Below the pieces are notes generated by a model. The model saw only the letters and a list, made by a program, of their open reading frames with translations, did not search any database and was not told where the DNA came from. Positions 1 through 8,909 of a DNA stretch of 64,000 bases are shown in pieces; position 1 is the first letter of the stretch; every line of letters begins with the position of its first letter. The DNA lies in assembly GCF_000429025.1 (NCBI RefSeq), contig NZ_KE386833.1, positions 66,417 to 130,416 on the forward strand. The letters are read 5' to 3'. The stretch is from Actinospineispora spinosispora DSM 44797 (GTDB taxonomy: Bacteria > Actinomycetota > Actinomycetes > Mycobacteriales > Pseudonocardiaceae). A program made the position numbers and the translations under genes.

Positions 1-571
1 GTAGCTCTGCGAGGTGGGCCAAAGTAACCACAGAGACTCATGGGACTACGCGATCGCGTGGGGGCGCAGCCACCTGCGGCATGCACGTACACCACTCCCA
101 TCCCCGCGATCCTGGTCACGCCAAGTGCCGGCCAGGATCGCGAGGGAAGGGGAGCTGCGCGGCGCTGTTGTTGGTCACGGCTGCGCCGCGCCCTTCACGG
201 TCTCGGGGTGCACCGCGCTCGTTGCGTGCACATGCCCAGCACCAAGATCGCCCCACCTGTCACACACGTAACGGCCAGGGCGAGGCGGTACAAAAGTGAC
301 CATTGAGACTTCTGGGACTCAGCGCAACGCGCGAGGGCGCAGTCCGATGCGCAAAGAAAGCGCCATCGGTCCGCCACCACCTACGGCGTGCACGCACAGC
401 TGCCCCTTTCCCCGCGATCCTGGCTAAGCACTTGGCGTGGCCGCCCGCTGTCAACCCTGAAACCTCGCCCCCGAGCCCGTGCAACCAGGAGCCTGCGCGA
501 GGCCGGCGTCAGCCGGGGGTTGAGAGCGGGCGGCCACGCCAAGACAATGTGAGCCAGCGGGGATGAACCAC
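1..571. repeat. Non-coding region with imperfect direct and inverted repeats
   Basis: No convincing gene is seen in these 571 bases. Two degenerate direct copies of about 100-130 bp start near 20 and near 292; they share the order CAAAGT-ACCA, GAGACT, TGGGACT, GGGCGCAG, CCACCT-CGGC and CCCCGCGATCCTGG. The first copy ends in an inverted repeat (CGCGATCCTGG at 105-115, its complement at 132-142). A second, longer inverted repeat has 27-bp arms at 431-457 and 517-543 with one mismatch and a 59-nt spacer. The first bases (GCTCTGCGA near 5-13) resemble the right end of the 69-nt palindromic repeat found three times further on, so a copy may be cut by the window edge. Confidence 0.6.
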
Positions 572-2314
572 TCACCCCGGAATCACCGGCAACAGGACAT
601 AGGGACGCTGCCCGGCGCGGCTGCTCAACGTGGTGCGTCCGCTGTAGTCGGGGTGGTCGCGGTCGCCGGGCAGCTCGTGCCAGTACGCGCCGCTGCCCCG
701 CAGCTCCCGGCCGTAGGTGAGTTCGGGTTCGCCGGGTAGGTCGTGGGTGTAGTCCTGGCCGCGCACCGAGAGCCCGATGCGGTGACCGGCGGGCGCGACG
801 ATCGACAACGGCCAGATTTCGACGTCGACCTCGTAGGTATCGCCGGGAGTCAGCGGAGACGGTGCGGTGTGGGAATGCCAGGGGCGGTAGGGCAGTGACC
901 GGTCGGTGTCCAGGGCTCGGTGGGATACGCGGAGCCAGCCCTGCGCGAGCGGACCGTGCGGCTCGAACGCGGTGGGGAAGAGCACCTCCGCTCCGTCGGG
1001 GTCGAACAGGTGCATCGTGACGAACAGGTCCGCGTCCGGGGTGCTCGACGCCACGAACAGCTTGAGGGCCGCCGGTCCGGTGAGCTCGAGCTCCTGGGTC
1101 AGCGTGGGGAGGGTGAACAGGATCCCGCTGGACCTTGCCTCGAACGAGACCTCCTGGGTGCCCGCCGACGGCTCTTCGGTGAGCGCGCCCGAGTCGAGGT
1201 CAAGGTAGAAGGGCGTCCAGTGGGTGCGGGCCAGAGGCCACTCCTGCTCCTCGCGCACGAAGAAGCTGTCCGGGGTGCGCACTTTCAGCTGTACCGGGGG
1301 TCGAGAGTCCCAGCCGTTGTTCTCGCCCTTTAGGAAGTGGTCGAAGAACCGTCGCTGCAGGTCGACGCCGTAGTCGGTGTAGAACTCCGTCCAGTGTTCG
1401 AGCCCGTGCACCTCGAGCCACTTCTGTTCGGACGAGACGCGGGTGAACGCTTCGAAGTTGCCGCGCGAGTGCAGTCCCATCCCGCCCCAGTTCGAGCTGG
1501 ACAACACCGGGACGGTGATCTTCTCCAGCACGGCGGACCGCTCGCGGTAGTAGTCGTCGTCGGTGGGATGGGTCAGTAGAACGTCGTCGATAGCGATGGC
1601 GTTCTCGTCGAGTTGGGCCGGGGGGAGCGTCGACTTGCCGGACACGCGGCGACCGGTGTGCGGGTTCACCGGAGCCTCGGCGCGCCCGTGCTGCACCGGC
1701 CGGACCTGGTAGGGCATCCAGCTGGGCATGAACTCGGTCGGGATGCCGCCGTGGTGGGTGTATTCGCGGTAGAAGTCGGAGGCGCCTTCCCAGGGGCAGA
1801 TCGCCGCCAGGTGCGGTGGCGCGAGCTCGGCGACCAGCCACTGGTTGCTGGCGAGGTAGGAGATCCCCAGCAGGCCGACCTTGCCGTTGCTCCACGGCTG
1901 GACGCCGGCCCATTCGATGCTCTCGTACAGGTCGCGGCTCTCTCTCGGCGAGAAGAAGTCGATCGCGCCCTCGCTCCCGCCGACTCCCCGGGTGTCGATC
2001 CGGACGCAGACGTAGCCGTTCGGTACCCACCGTTCCGGGTCGGGGAACTCCCACACCTGGTAGGCGTTGGTGGATCGGGTGGTGAGCTCCGGATGGTCGT
2101 TCATCAGGCAGGTGAACTGGTGTGCGTAACCCTCGGCGAACGGAAGCCCTTTGCCGTAGGGCCCCGCGGCCAGCAGGACCGGATGGGGTTCGTCGTCGTC
2201 CGGGCGGAACACGTCCGCGGCCAGTGTCAGGCCGTCGCTCGTGCTGATCCGGACGTCCCAGTCGATGCGCATCCCGTCGCGCTGTTCGCTCTCGGGCAGG
2301 TAGTGCTCGCTCAT
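572..2314 (-). CDS. CocE/NonD family serine hydrolase (peptidase S15-like)
   Basis: A 580-residue alpha/beta hydrolase of the X-Pro dipeptidyl-peptidase/CocE class. The fold runs from about residue 20, with the nucleophile elbow LGISYLA (Ser152), a GLEHW histidine further on, and a C-terminal jelly-roll domain (from about 370) typical of this family. Such enzymes hydrolyse esters or amides such as cocaine or glutaryl-7-ACA; the substrate here is unknown. The ATG at 2314 is chosen because AGAGAGGAA precedes it; the frame stays open upstream to 2878 but that part is antisense-like and overlaps the transporter gene. It is the last gene of a three-gene operon after an SDR and an MFS transporter, suggesting uptake and hydrolysis of a small ester or amide. 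Confidence 0.85.
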   Translation of the reverse strand: MSEHYLPESEQRDGMRIDWDVRISTSDGLTLAADVFRPDDDEPHPVLLAAGPYGKGLPFAEGYAHQFTCLMNDHPELTTRSTNAYQVWEFPDPERWVPNGYVCVRIDTRGVGGSEGAIDFFSPRESRDLYESIEWAGVQPWSNGKVGLLGISYLASNQWLVAELAPPHLAAICPWEGASDFYREYTHHGGIPTEFMPSWMPYQVRPVQHGRAEAPVNPHTGRRVSGKSTLPPAQLDENAIAIDDVLLTHPTDDDYYRERSAVLEKITVPVLSSSNWGGMGLHSRGNFEAFTRVSSEQKWLEVHGLEHWTEFYTDYGVDLQRRFFDHFLKGENNGWDSRPPVQLKVRTPDSFFVREEQEWPLARTHWTPFYLDLDSGALTEEPSAGTQEVSFEARSSGILFTLPTLTQELELTGPAALKLFVASSTPDADLFVTMHLFDPDGAEVLFPTAFEPHGPLAQGWLRVSHRALDTDRSLPYRPWHSHTAPSPLTPGDTYEVDVEIWPLSIVAPAGHRIGLSVRGQDYTHDLPGEPELTYGRELRGSGAYWHELPGDRDHPDYSGRTTLSSRAGQRPYVLLPVIPG

Positions 2315-2343
2315 GGATGGTTCCTCTCTTTGTCCGTGGGTGG

Positions 2344-3606
2344 TCATCGGGTGCGCCGCGTCGGCATGGCGGCCATGGCGACGAGGCCGAGCAGGGGGAT
2401 CACGCTCAGTTGGACGAGACCGGCGGCCCGCCAGCCCAGGTGCGCCTGGAGCGCGGCGAAGACGTAGCCGGACACGCTGGCCGGGATGTACATCGCGGCC
2501 ACGAAGAGCCCACTGACCCGGCCGACGTAGCGCACGTCGACCGATCGCTGCATCAACGAGCTCGTGTTCGTGTAGACGATCCCGGTGAAGGCGACTCCCA
2601 GCAGCAGCGACAAGATCATCTGGATGGGGAACGGGGCGGCGAAGCCGAAGATGCCGATGCCGAGGACCGCGATCCCGAGGAATCCCGCCATGTTGAACGC
2701 GCGTTGGTTCACCCGGTCGGCCACGACGCCGCACAGCACGGAGCCCACCGCGCCGAGACCGAACATGCTCGCCGCCCAGCTCGCCTGCGCCGGCGTGAAT
2801 CCGTGCGCCTCGCGCAGGTAGGTCGGGTAGAGACCGAGGTAGCCGTAGATGGTGAACCCGCCCGCGACCGCGGCGCACGCGGCGCAGACCACGCGCTGGT
2901 TCAGCAGACCCGGAAGTGGCGCGGCCCCGCCGGTGTCGGCCCCGGTGGACCCTCGGCCGACCTCGGTCACCGACCGGGGGACCGTGAGGTACACGAGAGC
3001 GAGGATCAGCAGCCCCAGCCCGCCGAAGACGACGAGCGGGATGCGCCAGTCGCCGGTCGCGGACCGCAGCGCCCCACCGAGCAGCGGGCCGGTGAACGCG
3101 CCCAGCCCGAACGCCGCGTTGACCGAACCGATCGCCACGCCGCGATGCCGGGCGAAGTACGCGCCCACCGCGGCGTAGAGCGCGGCGTTCTGCATTCCCT
3201 CGCCGACGCCGGACAGGATGCGCCAGAGCGCCATGTCCGCGACCCCGACGGCGGCGGCCTGCAGCGCGCAGCTGACCGAGAAGACCAGCAGGCTCGCCAG
3301 GATGAGCTTCTTGCGACCCACCCGGTCCGCGAGGTAACCGGCCGGGATTCCGGCGAGGCCCATACCCAGGGTGAAGATCGTCGACAGGGTCCCGGCCTGG
3401 CCGCCGGACAGGAGATAGGTCGCCTTGATGTCCGGCAGCAGAACGGCGAAGACCTGCCGGTCCATGGCATTGATGAGATACGACAGGTCGAGGACGAGAA
3501 GGATGACCAGCGCGCGCCGCCCGAGGGAGGTCGACAGCGACAGGGATGCGCTGGACTCCGGCCGGGCGGCGACGTCGTTGTCGCGCGCGAGATCAGGGGA
3601 GGACAT
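2344..3606 (-). CDS. MFS transporter
   Basis: A 420-residue major facilitator superfamily protein with about 12 hydrophobic segments. After a polar N-terminus of about 30 residues, helix 1 contains the NAMDRQ stretch common in carboxylate and aromatic-acid transporters, and the loop between helices 2 and 3 has motif A (GYLADRVGRKK, residues 90-100). It ends 29 nt before the hydrolase start, so the two are co-transcribed. The ATG at 3606 follows AGGAG with an eight-base spacer. It is probably the importer of the compound handled by the adjacent hydrolase and SDR; the substrate cannot be read from sequence. Confidence 0.88.
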   Translation of the reverse strand: MSSPDLARDNDVAARPESSASLSLSTSLGRRALVILLVLDLSYLINAMDRQVFAVLLPDIKATYLLSGGQAGTLSTIFTLGMGLAGIPAGYLADRVGRKKLILASLLVFSVSCALQAAAVGVADMALWRILSGVGEGMQNAALYAAVGAYFARHRGVAIGSVNAAFGLGAFTGPLLGGALRSATGDWRIPLVVFGGLGLLILALVYLTVPRSVTEVGRGSTGADTGGAAPLPGLLNQRVVCAACAAVAGGFTIYGYLGLYPTYLREAHGFTPAQASWAASMFGLGAVGSVLCGVVADRVNQRAFNMAGFLGIAVLGIGIFGFAAPFPIQMILSLLLGVAFTGIVYTNTSSLMQRSVDVRYVGRVSGLFVAAMYIPASVSGYVFAALQAHLGWRAAGLVQLSVIPLLGLVAMAAMPTRRTR

Positions 3607-3670
3607 GAGTGGTCTCCTGGGGTGCCGTGGTGACCGGGAGGAGGAGTCGAGCCGGGGTGGGGCCGGATGG

Positions 3671-4429
3671 TCAGGAAGCGGCCCAGCCGCCGTCGATCAG
3701 GAGGCTGTGGCCGTGGACGTACGAGGCGGCGGGAGAGGCGAGGAAGGCGACGGCGGGTGCGATGTCGGCGACCTCACCGACCCGGCCGGCGGGGGTGCTG
3801 TCGAGCATCTGTCGCTCGTAGTCCGCGTCCGCGAAGAGATGTGCGTTCATGCTGGTCCGAACGTTGCCGGGGGCGACGGCGTTGACCCGGACGCCCTTCG
3901 GCGCGAACTCCGCCGTGAGCGACTTGACGAGCAGCTCGACGGCGCCCTTGGTCGCGCAGTAGGCGCTCGAGTTCGGGAAGCCCACATGGCCGCAGATCGA
4001 CGAGACGAAGATGACGCTGCTGCCCTCACCCAGGTGGCTCGCGGCGCGGCGGGTGAGCCGGAACGGCGCCCGGACGTTGATCGACCACTGGCTGTCGAGC
4101 ACGTCGTCGGAGGTGTCGCCGAAGGGTGTCGGGAGGAAGACGCCCGCCGCGTGGACCAGGATGTCGATCGCGCCGAACCGAGCCAGGGCCCTGTGCACGA
4201 CCTCGTCCGGGGCACCGTCGGCTCCGATGTCGGTCTGGACGATCTCGGCGTCCGCCCCCGCCGAGGTGAGCTCGGCGTGTACGTCGGTCAGCCGGTCGCG
4301 GTCCCGCCCCACCAGGACGACCTTCGCGCCCGAGCCGCTCAGCTCCCGGGCGATCTGCGCCCCGATCCCGGAGCTGGCGCCCGTCACGATCGCGACCATG
4401 TCGCGCAGAGGCTGCCGCTGACTGCTCAT
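3671..4429 (-). CDS. SDR family oxidoreductase
   Basis: A classical short-chain dehydrogenase/reductase of 252 residues. The cofactor motif TGASSGIG is at 16-23 and the catalytic Tyr157-x-x-x-Lys161 (YCATK) is intact; NNAG is replaced by HAAG. The C-terminus ends with the usual IDGG motif. It is NAD(P)-dependent; the substrate is unknown. The ATG at 4429 is preferred over the one at 4435 because GAGGG sits six bases before it. It is the first gene of the operon with the MFS transporter and hydrolase, and the promoter directly upstream contains two TetR-type operator sites. Confidence 0.87.
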   Translation of the reverse strand: MSSQRQPLRDMVAIVTGASSGIGAQIARELSGSGAKVVLVGRDRDRLTDVHAELTSAGADAEIVQTDIGADGAPDEVVHRALARFGAIDILVHAAGVFLPTPFGDTSDDVLDSQWSINVRAPFRLTRRAASHLGEGSSVIFVSSICGHVGFPNSSAYCATKGAVELLVKSLTAEFAPKGVRVNAVAPGNVRTSMNAHLFADADYERQMLDSTPAGRVGEVADIAPAVAFLASPAASYVHGHSLLIDGGWAAS

Positions 4430-4440
4430 GTGCATCCCTC

Positions 4441-4509
4441 GTTAATGTAAGAAAACTTGCATTAACGGAAGTATGCGGGCCGCGCAGCACTAACGCAAGG
4501 TTTCTTACA
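4441..4509. promoter_or_regulatory. Paired TetR-type operator upstream of the SDR operon
   Basis: The palindrome at 4441-4466 has arms GTTAATGTAAG and CTTGCATTAAC (10 of 11 paired) around AAAA. A second, related site lies inverted at 4491-4509: read on the minus strand it is GTAAGAAACCTTGCGTTA, almost the core of the first site. The sites fill the gap between the tetR stop and the SDR start, so the TetR protein encoded just upstream (4522-5109) is the natural candidate to bind here. Confidence 0.6.
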
Positions 4510-4521
4510 AAAGGGGTCTGG

Positions 4522-5109
4522 TCAGTGCTGGCCGAGTGCTCGGTCCACCAGTTCGGCCAGGTCGGCGTCGGGACTGTCGTAGCCGAAGATGGCCCGCAGG
4601 TAGATCGGCGCGAGGATCAGGTCGAAGATCCTCGCCACGGTGGGCGGCTCGTCGTCGGCGGTGCTGCCGTGGTCGATCGCCCGCTGGATCTGGTCGGTGC
4701 GCCGGCGTAGGTAGTCCGCCGCGTCGGTCGCCGCCGGCGTTCCGGCTCCTGTGTGTCCGGCTGCGCTGGTCGCGGCCAGCGCACGGAAGAAGGCGAACCC
4801 CTCACGGGTCTTGACCTGCGCCGCGACCGCATGCGCCCAGGTCAGCAGATCGCTGCGCAGGTCCCCGGTGTCGGGGAACGGTGACTCCTCGTTGAGCTCG
4901 GTCACCGCGACGTCGAGGACCAGCGACTCGACGGTTCCCCAGCGCCGGTAGATCGTCACCTCGTGGACGCCGGACCGCTCCGACACCTCACGGACGGAGA
5001 CCGTGTCCCGTCCCTCGACGAACAGCTCCCGCACGGCGGCGTGCACCGCCTGCCTGGTTCGTGCCGTCCGCCCGCCGGGACGGCCCCGACCATCGGGTGC
5101 CTTCGTCAT
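4522..5109 (-). CDS. TetR/AcrR family transcriptional regulator
   Basis: A 195-residue one-component regulator. A basic N-terminus (GRGRPGGRTARTR) is followed by a TetR helix-turn-helix at about 39-60 (VREVSERSGVHEVTIYRRW) and a helical ligand-binding domain of the TetR_C type. The ATG at 5109 starts exactly at the conserved domain; an in-frame extension to 5214 looks non-coding. It is upstream of the SDR-MFS-hydrolase operon on the same strand and diverges from a lipoprotein gene. By position it probably represses the operon through the sites at 4441-4509. Confidence 0.88.
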   Translation of the reverse strand: MTKAPDGRGRPGGRTARTRQAVHAAVRELFVEGRDTVSVREVSERSGVHEVTIYRRWGTVESLVLDVAVTELNEESPFPDTGDLRSDLLTWAHAVAAQVKTREGFAFFRALAATSAAGHTGAGTPAATDAADYLRRRTDQIQRAIDHGSTADDEPPTVARIFDLILAPIYLRAIFGYDSPDADLAELVDRALGQH

Positions 5110-5236
5110 GGTCCGAAGGCTAGCCGAGCCGGATGTTCTCAGGGTCTCAGGAACACTGGTTGCCGATCCAGGAAGGGGTCGGGCAGGCTCACTGACTCCG
5201 CGCCCGAGCCACACAGGAAGTCACGAGGCCGACACG

Positions 5237-5821
5237 ATGACCCGAGCCGCCCGGCTGCTGATGGTGATGTTGCTGTCCCTGCTGGTCCTCACCGGCTGCG
5301 GACCGTCGAGCCATTCGGCGGCCGACGGCTCCACACAGGAGTCGATCCCGGCCGACCCGACCGGCACCGCGGCGGACAACCAGCCGATCGACGAGTCGTG
5401 CCCCACCAGCAACACGATCTCGTTCGCGAAGACGAAGTTCGTACTCCACTCCGGTCTGGCTTTCGGGGCGTTCCACCGTTACCTCTACAAGCCGTACCAG
5501 GCAGGGACGTTCAAGAAGGGCGCGAAGGGCCGGATCGGCGCCTTCGTCAAGGGCGGGCTCGCCGCACTGTTCGTCAAGCGGGAGATCCGATTGGCGAGCG
5601 AGGACGTCAAGGCCAACCCGACGCTGTGCAAGGCGATCGCGGCGCCGCTCGGCAAGATCGGTGACGGGGTCAAGGCGGCGCTCGACAAGCTCAAGACCGG
5701 CGACGCCAGCGGCGTCACCTCGGTGAACGGGCTCGTGTCACAGGTCAGCGACACGTCGAGCAAGGACGGTGTGGCGATCACCGAGAACGACGATCCCGAT
5801 CTGACCTCGACCCCGAAGTGA
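5237..5821 (+). CDS. Putative lipoprotein of unknown function
   Basis: A 194-residue secreted protein that I do not recognise. Residues 1-20 form a signal peptide with a lipobox ending LTGC, so Cys21 should be lipidated and the protein anchored outside the membrane. A Ser/Thr/Ala/Pro-rich linker follows, then from about residue 65 a domain with a small hydrophobic glycine-rich helix (FVKGGLAALFVKREIRLA) and many lysines. The ATG at 5237 is used because it begins the signal peptide; the frame runs open upstream to 5003 across tetR. It stands alone, divergent from tetR. Confidence 0.75.
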   Translation: MTRAARLLMVMLLSLLVLTGCGPSSHSAADGSTQESIPADPTGTAADNQPIDESCPTSNTISFAKTKFVLHSGLAFGAFHRYLYKPYQAGTFKKGAKGRIGAFVKGGLAALFVKREIRLASEDVKANPTLCKAIAAPLGKIGDGVKAALDKLKTGDASGVTSVNGLVSQVSDTSSKDGVAITENDDPDLTSTPK

Positions 5822-5847
5822 CCACGCCGTCGGCATGTCCGGAAGGG

Positions 5848-6969
5848 TTACGTCCTGGTCACCGTGATCAGGCCGCGCAGACGCTCGAGGTCGAACTCGT
5901 TGTTCCCGCGCAGTGCCTCGATGAGTGAGCGCACCTCACCGAAGGTCCCCCGGCCGGCCTTGAGCCCGAGGAAGTCCTTGGTCACCGCCGGGCCCCACTG
6001 GGCGAGGCCGGAGGCGGTGAACGGCGACCAGCCGGTCTCGACCGTGTCGTCGAACATGTCGCCGTCGCTGAAGTGTTCGACGAGGAAGCCGTCGGGGTCG
6101 CGCCAGTAGTCGAAGATCTGTGAGCCCTCGACGTGCCGGCCGACTCCCCAGGAGTGGTGGTAGCCCTCGTCGCCGAGATGCCGACCGCCGGCGGCGAGTG
6201 CGTCGAGGTCGGCCACCTGGTAGGCGGAGTGCAGGTAGCGGTCGGCGGGGCCGAGCGCCATGGCCAGCGTGTGGTGGTCGGCCGGTGTCGCGCCGCGGTC
6301 GCAGCGGACGAAGCTCATCGTGGGGCCGCGCTCCCGTTGGCCCTCGTAGTACTGGAAGTCGCTGACGATCAGCCCAAAGTGCTCCAGGTACCAGTTCAGG
6401 GTCTCGGAGTAGCGGGTGGACTGCAGGACGACATGCCCCACCCGCTGCACCCGCGCCGGTTCCCTCGGTGGACGCTGGATGGCGTTGGACCGGGCCAGCC
6501 GGTGGCCGGAGTTGAAGTCGTGCGGCGCCTGCTGGGGCAGCGGGTCGAGCTGTCTGACGTCGGCGACGACCGACACACGCAGGCCCGTCGGGTCGGTCAG
6601 CTCGATGCCGGACCCGCCGAGGGACTCGGCCAGCGGCCGGACCTGACGGCCGGTCCTGCCGGCCAGCCGGTGCAGGTCGGCGGTGGCGCCGGCCAGGAAC
6701 GTGGGCCCGAGGAACCGTGAGCCCGGACCCTTGCGGATGAGGACGCACGGCGCCCCGGCGTCGGTGCCGCGCAGGTGAAGCTCGCTGTCGGTCCGCAGGG
6801 TCGTGCTGAAGCCGAAGGCGTGGGCGAACCGCTCCGCACGGGCCAGGTCCGGTTTCTCGAACTCCAGCCAGGCCAGGTCATGGACCTTCATGATCGGGTT
6901 CCGTGCACGGCCGGGATGTTCCCCTCGCCGGGCGCCGTGCTCACTGTGCAGATCGCTGTGGTCGGCCAT
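5848..6969 (-). CDS. Two-domain extradiol (VOC) ring-cleavage dioxygenase
   Basis: A 373-residue type I extradiol dioxygenase-like protein with two glyoxalase/VOC domains: an N-terminal structural domain (from KVHDLAWLEFEKPD) and a C-terminal catalytic domain starting VGHVVLQS, where His179 is the first metal ligand. The HHTLAM and FLVEHFSDGD stretches supply the second His and the Glu ligand. Such enzymes open catechol-type rings next to the diol using Fe(II) and O2. The start at 6969 overlaps the stop of the preceding gene as ATGA, indicating translational coupling; a later ATG is also possible. It sits with an LLM oxidoreductase and an FAH-family hydrolase, a typical meta-cleavage set. Confidence 0.82.
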   Translation of the reverse strand: MADHSDLHSEHGARRGEHPGRARNPIMKVHDLAWLEFEKPDLARAERFAHAFGFSTTLRTDSELHLRGTDAGAPCVLIRKGPGSRFLGPTFLAGATADLHRLAGRTGRQVRPLAESLGGSGIELTDPTGLRVSVVADVRQLDPLPQQAPHDFNSGHRLARSNAIQRPPREPARVQRVGHVVLQSTRYSETLNWYLEHFGLIVSDFQYYEGQRERGPTMSFVRCDRGATPADHHTLAMALGPADRYLHSAYQVADLDALAAGGRHLGDEGYHHSWGVGRHVEGSQIFDYWRDPDGFLVEHFSDGDMFDDTVETGWSPFTASGLAQWGPAVTKDFLGLKAGRGTFGEVRSLIEALRGNNEFDLERLRGLITVTRT

Positions 6970-7946
6970 CAGATGCTCCCCGTCGCGGCCGCACGCAGGG
7001 TGGCCGAGTAGTCGGTGCCGACGACCCCGGTGATCACCGGGTTCGTCGCACCGGCCGTCCGGTAGCGCTCGATGCCGCGTTGCACGTCGGCGACGTCGCC
7101 GAGCGCGCACAGGCTGTCGATGAACTCCTCGCTGATCGCCTGCTTCTGCGCCTCGCGGTCCGGCGCGGCGGCGTCGTACGCGGCGAGGTCCTTGCCGTAT
7201 CCGGCCGTCTCGAACATGGCGCGGTAGAACGGCAGCCCGAAGTAGCGGTGCAGCTCGGTGCGCACCCCGTCGAGCATGACCGAACGGTCGGTCCCGACCG
7301 CCGCCGGGATGGCGGCGCCGATCGCGAACCCGTCGAGGTCCTTGCCGGCGCGCCGGCGGCCGGTCGTCACCTCGGGCACCACGACGTCGCGCACGTAGTC
7401 GGCCGGCGTCGCCCAGAGCAGCACCCCGTCGGCGTGCTCGCCCGCGAGGCGCAGCATCGCCGGGGACAGCCCGGCCAGGTGGATCGGGATGTCCGCGCGC
7501 GGGGTGAACCCCATGAACGCGAAGGTGGAGCGCCAGCGCTGCCCTTCCGGCGGCGGTTCGCCGGCCAGGATCGCGCGCACGATCGCCAGGTACTCGCGCA
7601 TCTCGGGTACCGGCCTGCCGATGTCCTGGCCGTGCCAGCCGCCCATGGTGACCCGGTGTCCGGTGCCCAGCCCGAGCCGGAACCGCCCGTCGGACAGCTC
7701 GTCCAGCGTCGCCGCGGTCTGGGCCATCGACGCGGGCGAGCGGTGATAGATCGGCGCCACCGCGGTGCCGAGGTGGATGCGTTCGGTGTGCGTGGCCAGC
7801 CCGGCGAGCAGCGTGAACGAGTCGCGGGCGGCGATGTGTGAGCAGAGGACGGAGTCGTAACCGAGCTCTTCGGCCAACCGGGTGTACCCGACCGCCTCGG
7901 CGAACGGCACCATCGGCAGGATCTGGCAGCTCAGCGTCTGGTTCAC
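6969..7946 (-). CDS. LLM class flavin-dependent oxidoreductase
   Basis: A 325-residue bacterial luciferase-like TIM barrel, F420- or FMN-dependent. Typical motifs are ARDSFTLLAGLATHTERIHLG near the N-terminus, the substrate/cofactor loop GLGTGHR, and IPIHLAGLSPAMLRLAGEHADGV. The start is GTG at 7946, overlapping the stop of the FAH gene (GTGA), and its own stop overlaps the next start, so three genes are tightly coupled. Its role is probably oxidation or hydroxylation of a ring-derived intermediate in this meta-cleavage operon; the substrate is unknown. Confidence 0.85.
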   Translation of the reverse strand: MNQTLSCQILPMVPFAEAVGYTRLAEELGYDSVLCSHIAARDSFTLLAGLATHTERIHLGTAVAPIYHRSPASMAQTAATLDELSDGRFRLGLGTGHRVTMGGWHGQDIGRPVPEMREYLAIVRAILAGEPPPEGQRWRSTFAFMGFTPRADIPIHLAGLSPAMLRLAGEHADGVLLWATPADYVRDVVVPEVTTGRRRAGKDLDGFAIGAAIPAAVGTDRSVMLDGVRTELHRYFGLPFYRAMFETAGYGKDLAAYDAAAPDREAQKQAISEEFIDSLCALGDVADVQRGIERYRTAGATNPVITGVVGTDYSATLRAAATGSI

Positions 7947-8782
7947 CGGGCCACCAGCGGGTTGCGCAGCTGCCCGACGCCCTCGATGCGGCTGACCAGC
8001 GTCGTCCCGGGGGAGAGGAACCGGGGTGGGATGCGGGCCATGCCGACGCCGGGTGGTGTTCCGGTGAAGATCAGGTCTCCGGGCAGCAGCGGGCACACCG
8101 CCGAGAGCCGGGCGACCAGCTCGGGCACCGAGAACACCATGTCCCGCGTGCGGCCCTTCTGCAGCACCTCCTCGTTCACCGAGCAGGACAGCTCCAGGTC
8201 GTCCGGGTCGGGTAGCTCGTCCGGGGTGACGATCGACGGCCCGAGAGGGCCGAACCCGGGATAGGACTTGCCCAGGGAGAACTGGGGCACCGGTCCGGCC
8301 AGCTGCAGTGCGCGCTCGGAAAGATCCTGTCCGACGGTCAGCCCGGCGACATGTGACCAGGCGTTCTCCTCGGCGACGTCGTCGGCCCGACGCCCGATCA
8401 CCACGACCAGCTCGACCTCCCAGTCGACGCCGGCGCTCGGCAGCCGCACGGTGTCGTACGGCCCGGTCAGGCACGAGGCGAACTTGGTGAACACCGCGGG
8501 TGTGGCGGGGACGCCGACTCCGGACTCGGCGGCGTGGTCGCGGTAGTTCAGCCCGATGCCGAAGATCTGCGCGGGACACAGGACCGGAGCGCCCAGCTGC
8601 TCGTCGGCGTACGGGACGCCGTCGCCGTCGGGGCGGTCCTCTGCCCATTCGCGCAGCTCGTCCCACCGCGCGAACACCGCGTCCGGGTCGGCGTCGAACC
8701 GGCCGCCGCTGGCCGCCTCGACGTCCACCGCCCCCGCCTCGGTCAAGAGTGCTAGTCGTCCGGAAACCCTGGCCACGCGCAT
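7943..8782 (-). CDS. Fumarylacetoacetate hydrolase family protein
   Basis: A 279-residue FAH-family enzyme. The conserved core appears as FGIGLNYRDHAAESG, VELVVVIGR (acidic metal ligands), VGQDLSERALQ and TGTPPGVG. Family members hydrolyse C-C bonds of acylpyruvates or hydrate/isomerise ring-fission products, with a divalent metal. It is the first gene of the operon with the LLM oxidoreductase and extradiol dioxygenase and probably processes their ring-cleavage product. It is divergent from the FAD monooxygenase at 8910; the shared 127-bp promoter contains a palindrome. Confidence 0.85.
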   Translation of the reverse strand: MRVARVSGRLALLTEAGAVDVEAASGGRFDADPDAVFARWDELREWAEDRPDGDGVPYADEQLGAPVLCPAQIFGIGLNYRDHAAESGVGVPATPAVFTKFASCLTGPYDTVRLPSAGVDWEVELVVVIGRRADDVAEENAWSHVAGLTVGQDLSERALQLAGPVPQFSLGKSYPGFGPLGPSIVTPDELPDPDDLELSCSVNEEVLQKGRTRDMVFSVPELVARLSAVCPLLPGDLIFTGTPPGVGMARIPPRFLSPGTTLVSRIEGVGQLRNPLVAR

Positions 8783-8859
8783 CTCGTCAGCTCCTCCTGG
8801 ATGGCGACCGCTTTTGCTTGAACTTTCAACACAGTGCCTCGGAAGTCTGGCTTCGTCAA

Positions 8860-8880
8860 CGATATTCGCCTAAAATATCG
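8860..8880. promoter_or_regulatory. Palindromic operator candidate between divergent catabolic operons
   Basis: Arms CGATATT (8860-8866) and AATATCG (8874-8880) form an inverted repeat in an AT-rich island between the FAH operon and the FAD monooxygenase. The right ten bases, TAAAATATCG, occur in reverse complement (CGATATTTTA, 11869-11878) in the P450 promoter, and an AATATCG half-site lies at 10703-10709 before the GntR gene. The GntR protein is the best candidate binder. Confidence 0.5.
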
Positions 8881-8909
8881 ATAAACTGGCGACGGAGAGG
8901 GTGGGCGGC

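Noticed and set aside
2315..2878. N-terminal extension of the CocE-like hydrolase
   Set aside because: The extra 188 codons are antisense-like, overlap the transporter gene and precede a clear ribosome site and ATG at 2314.
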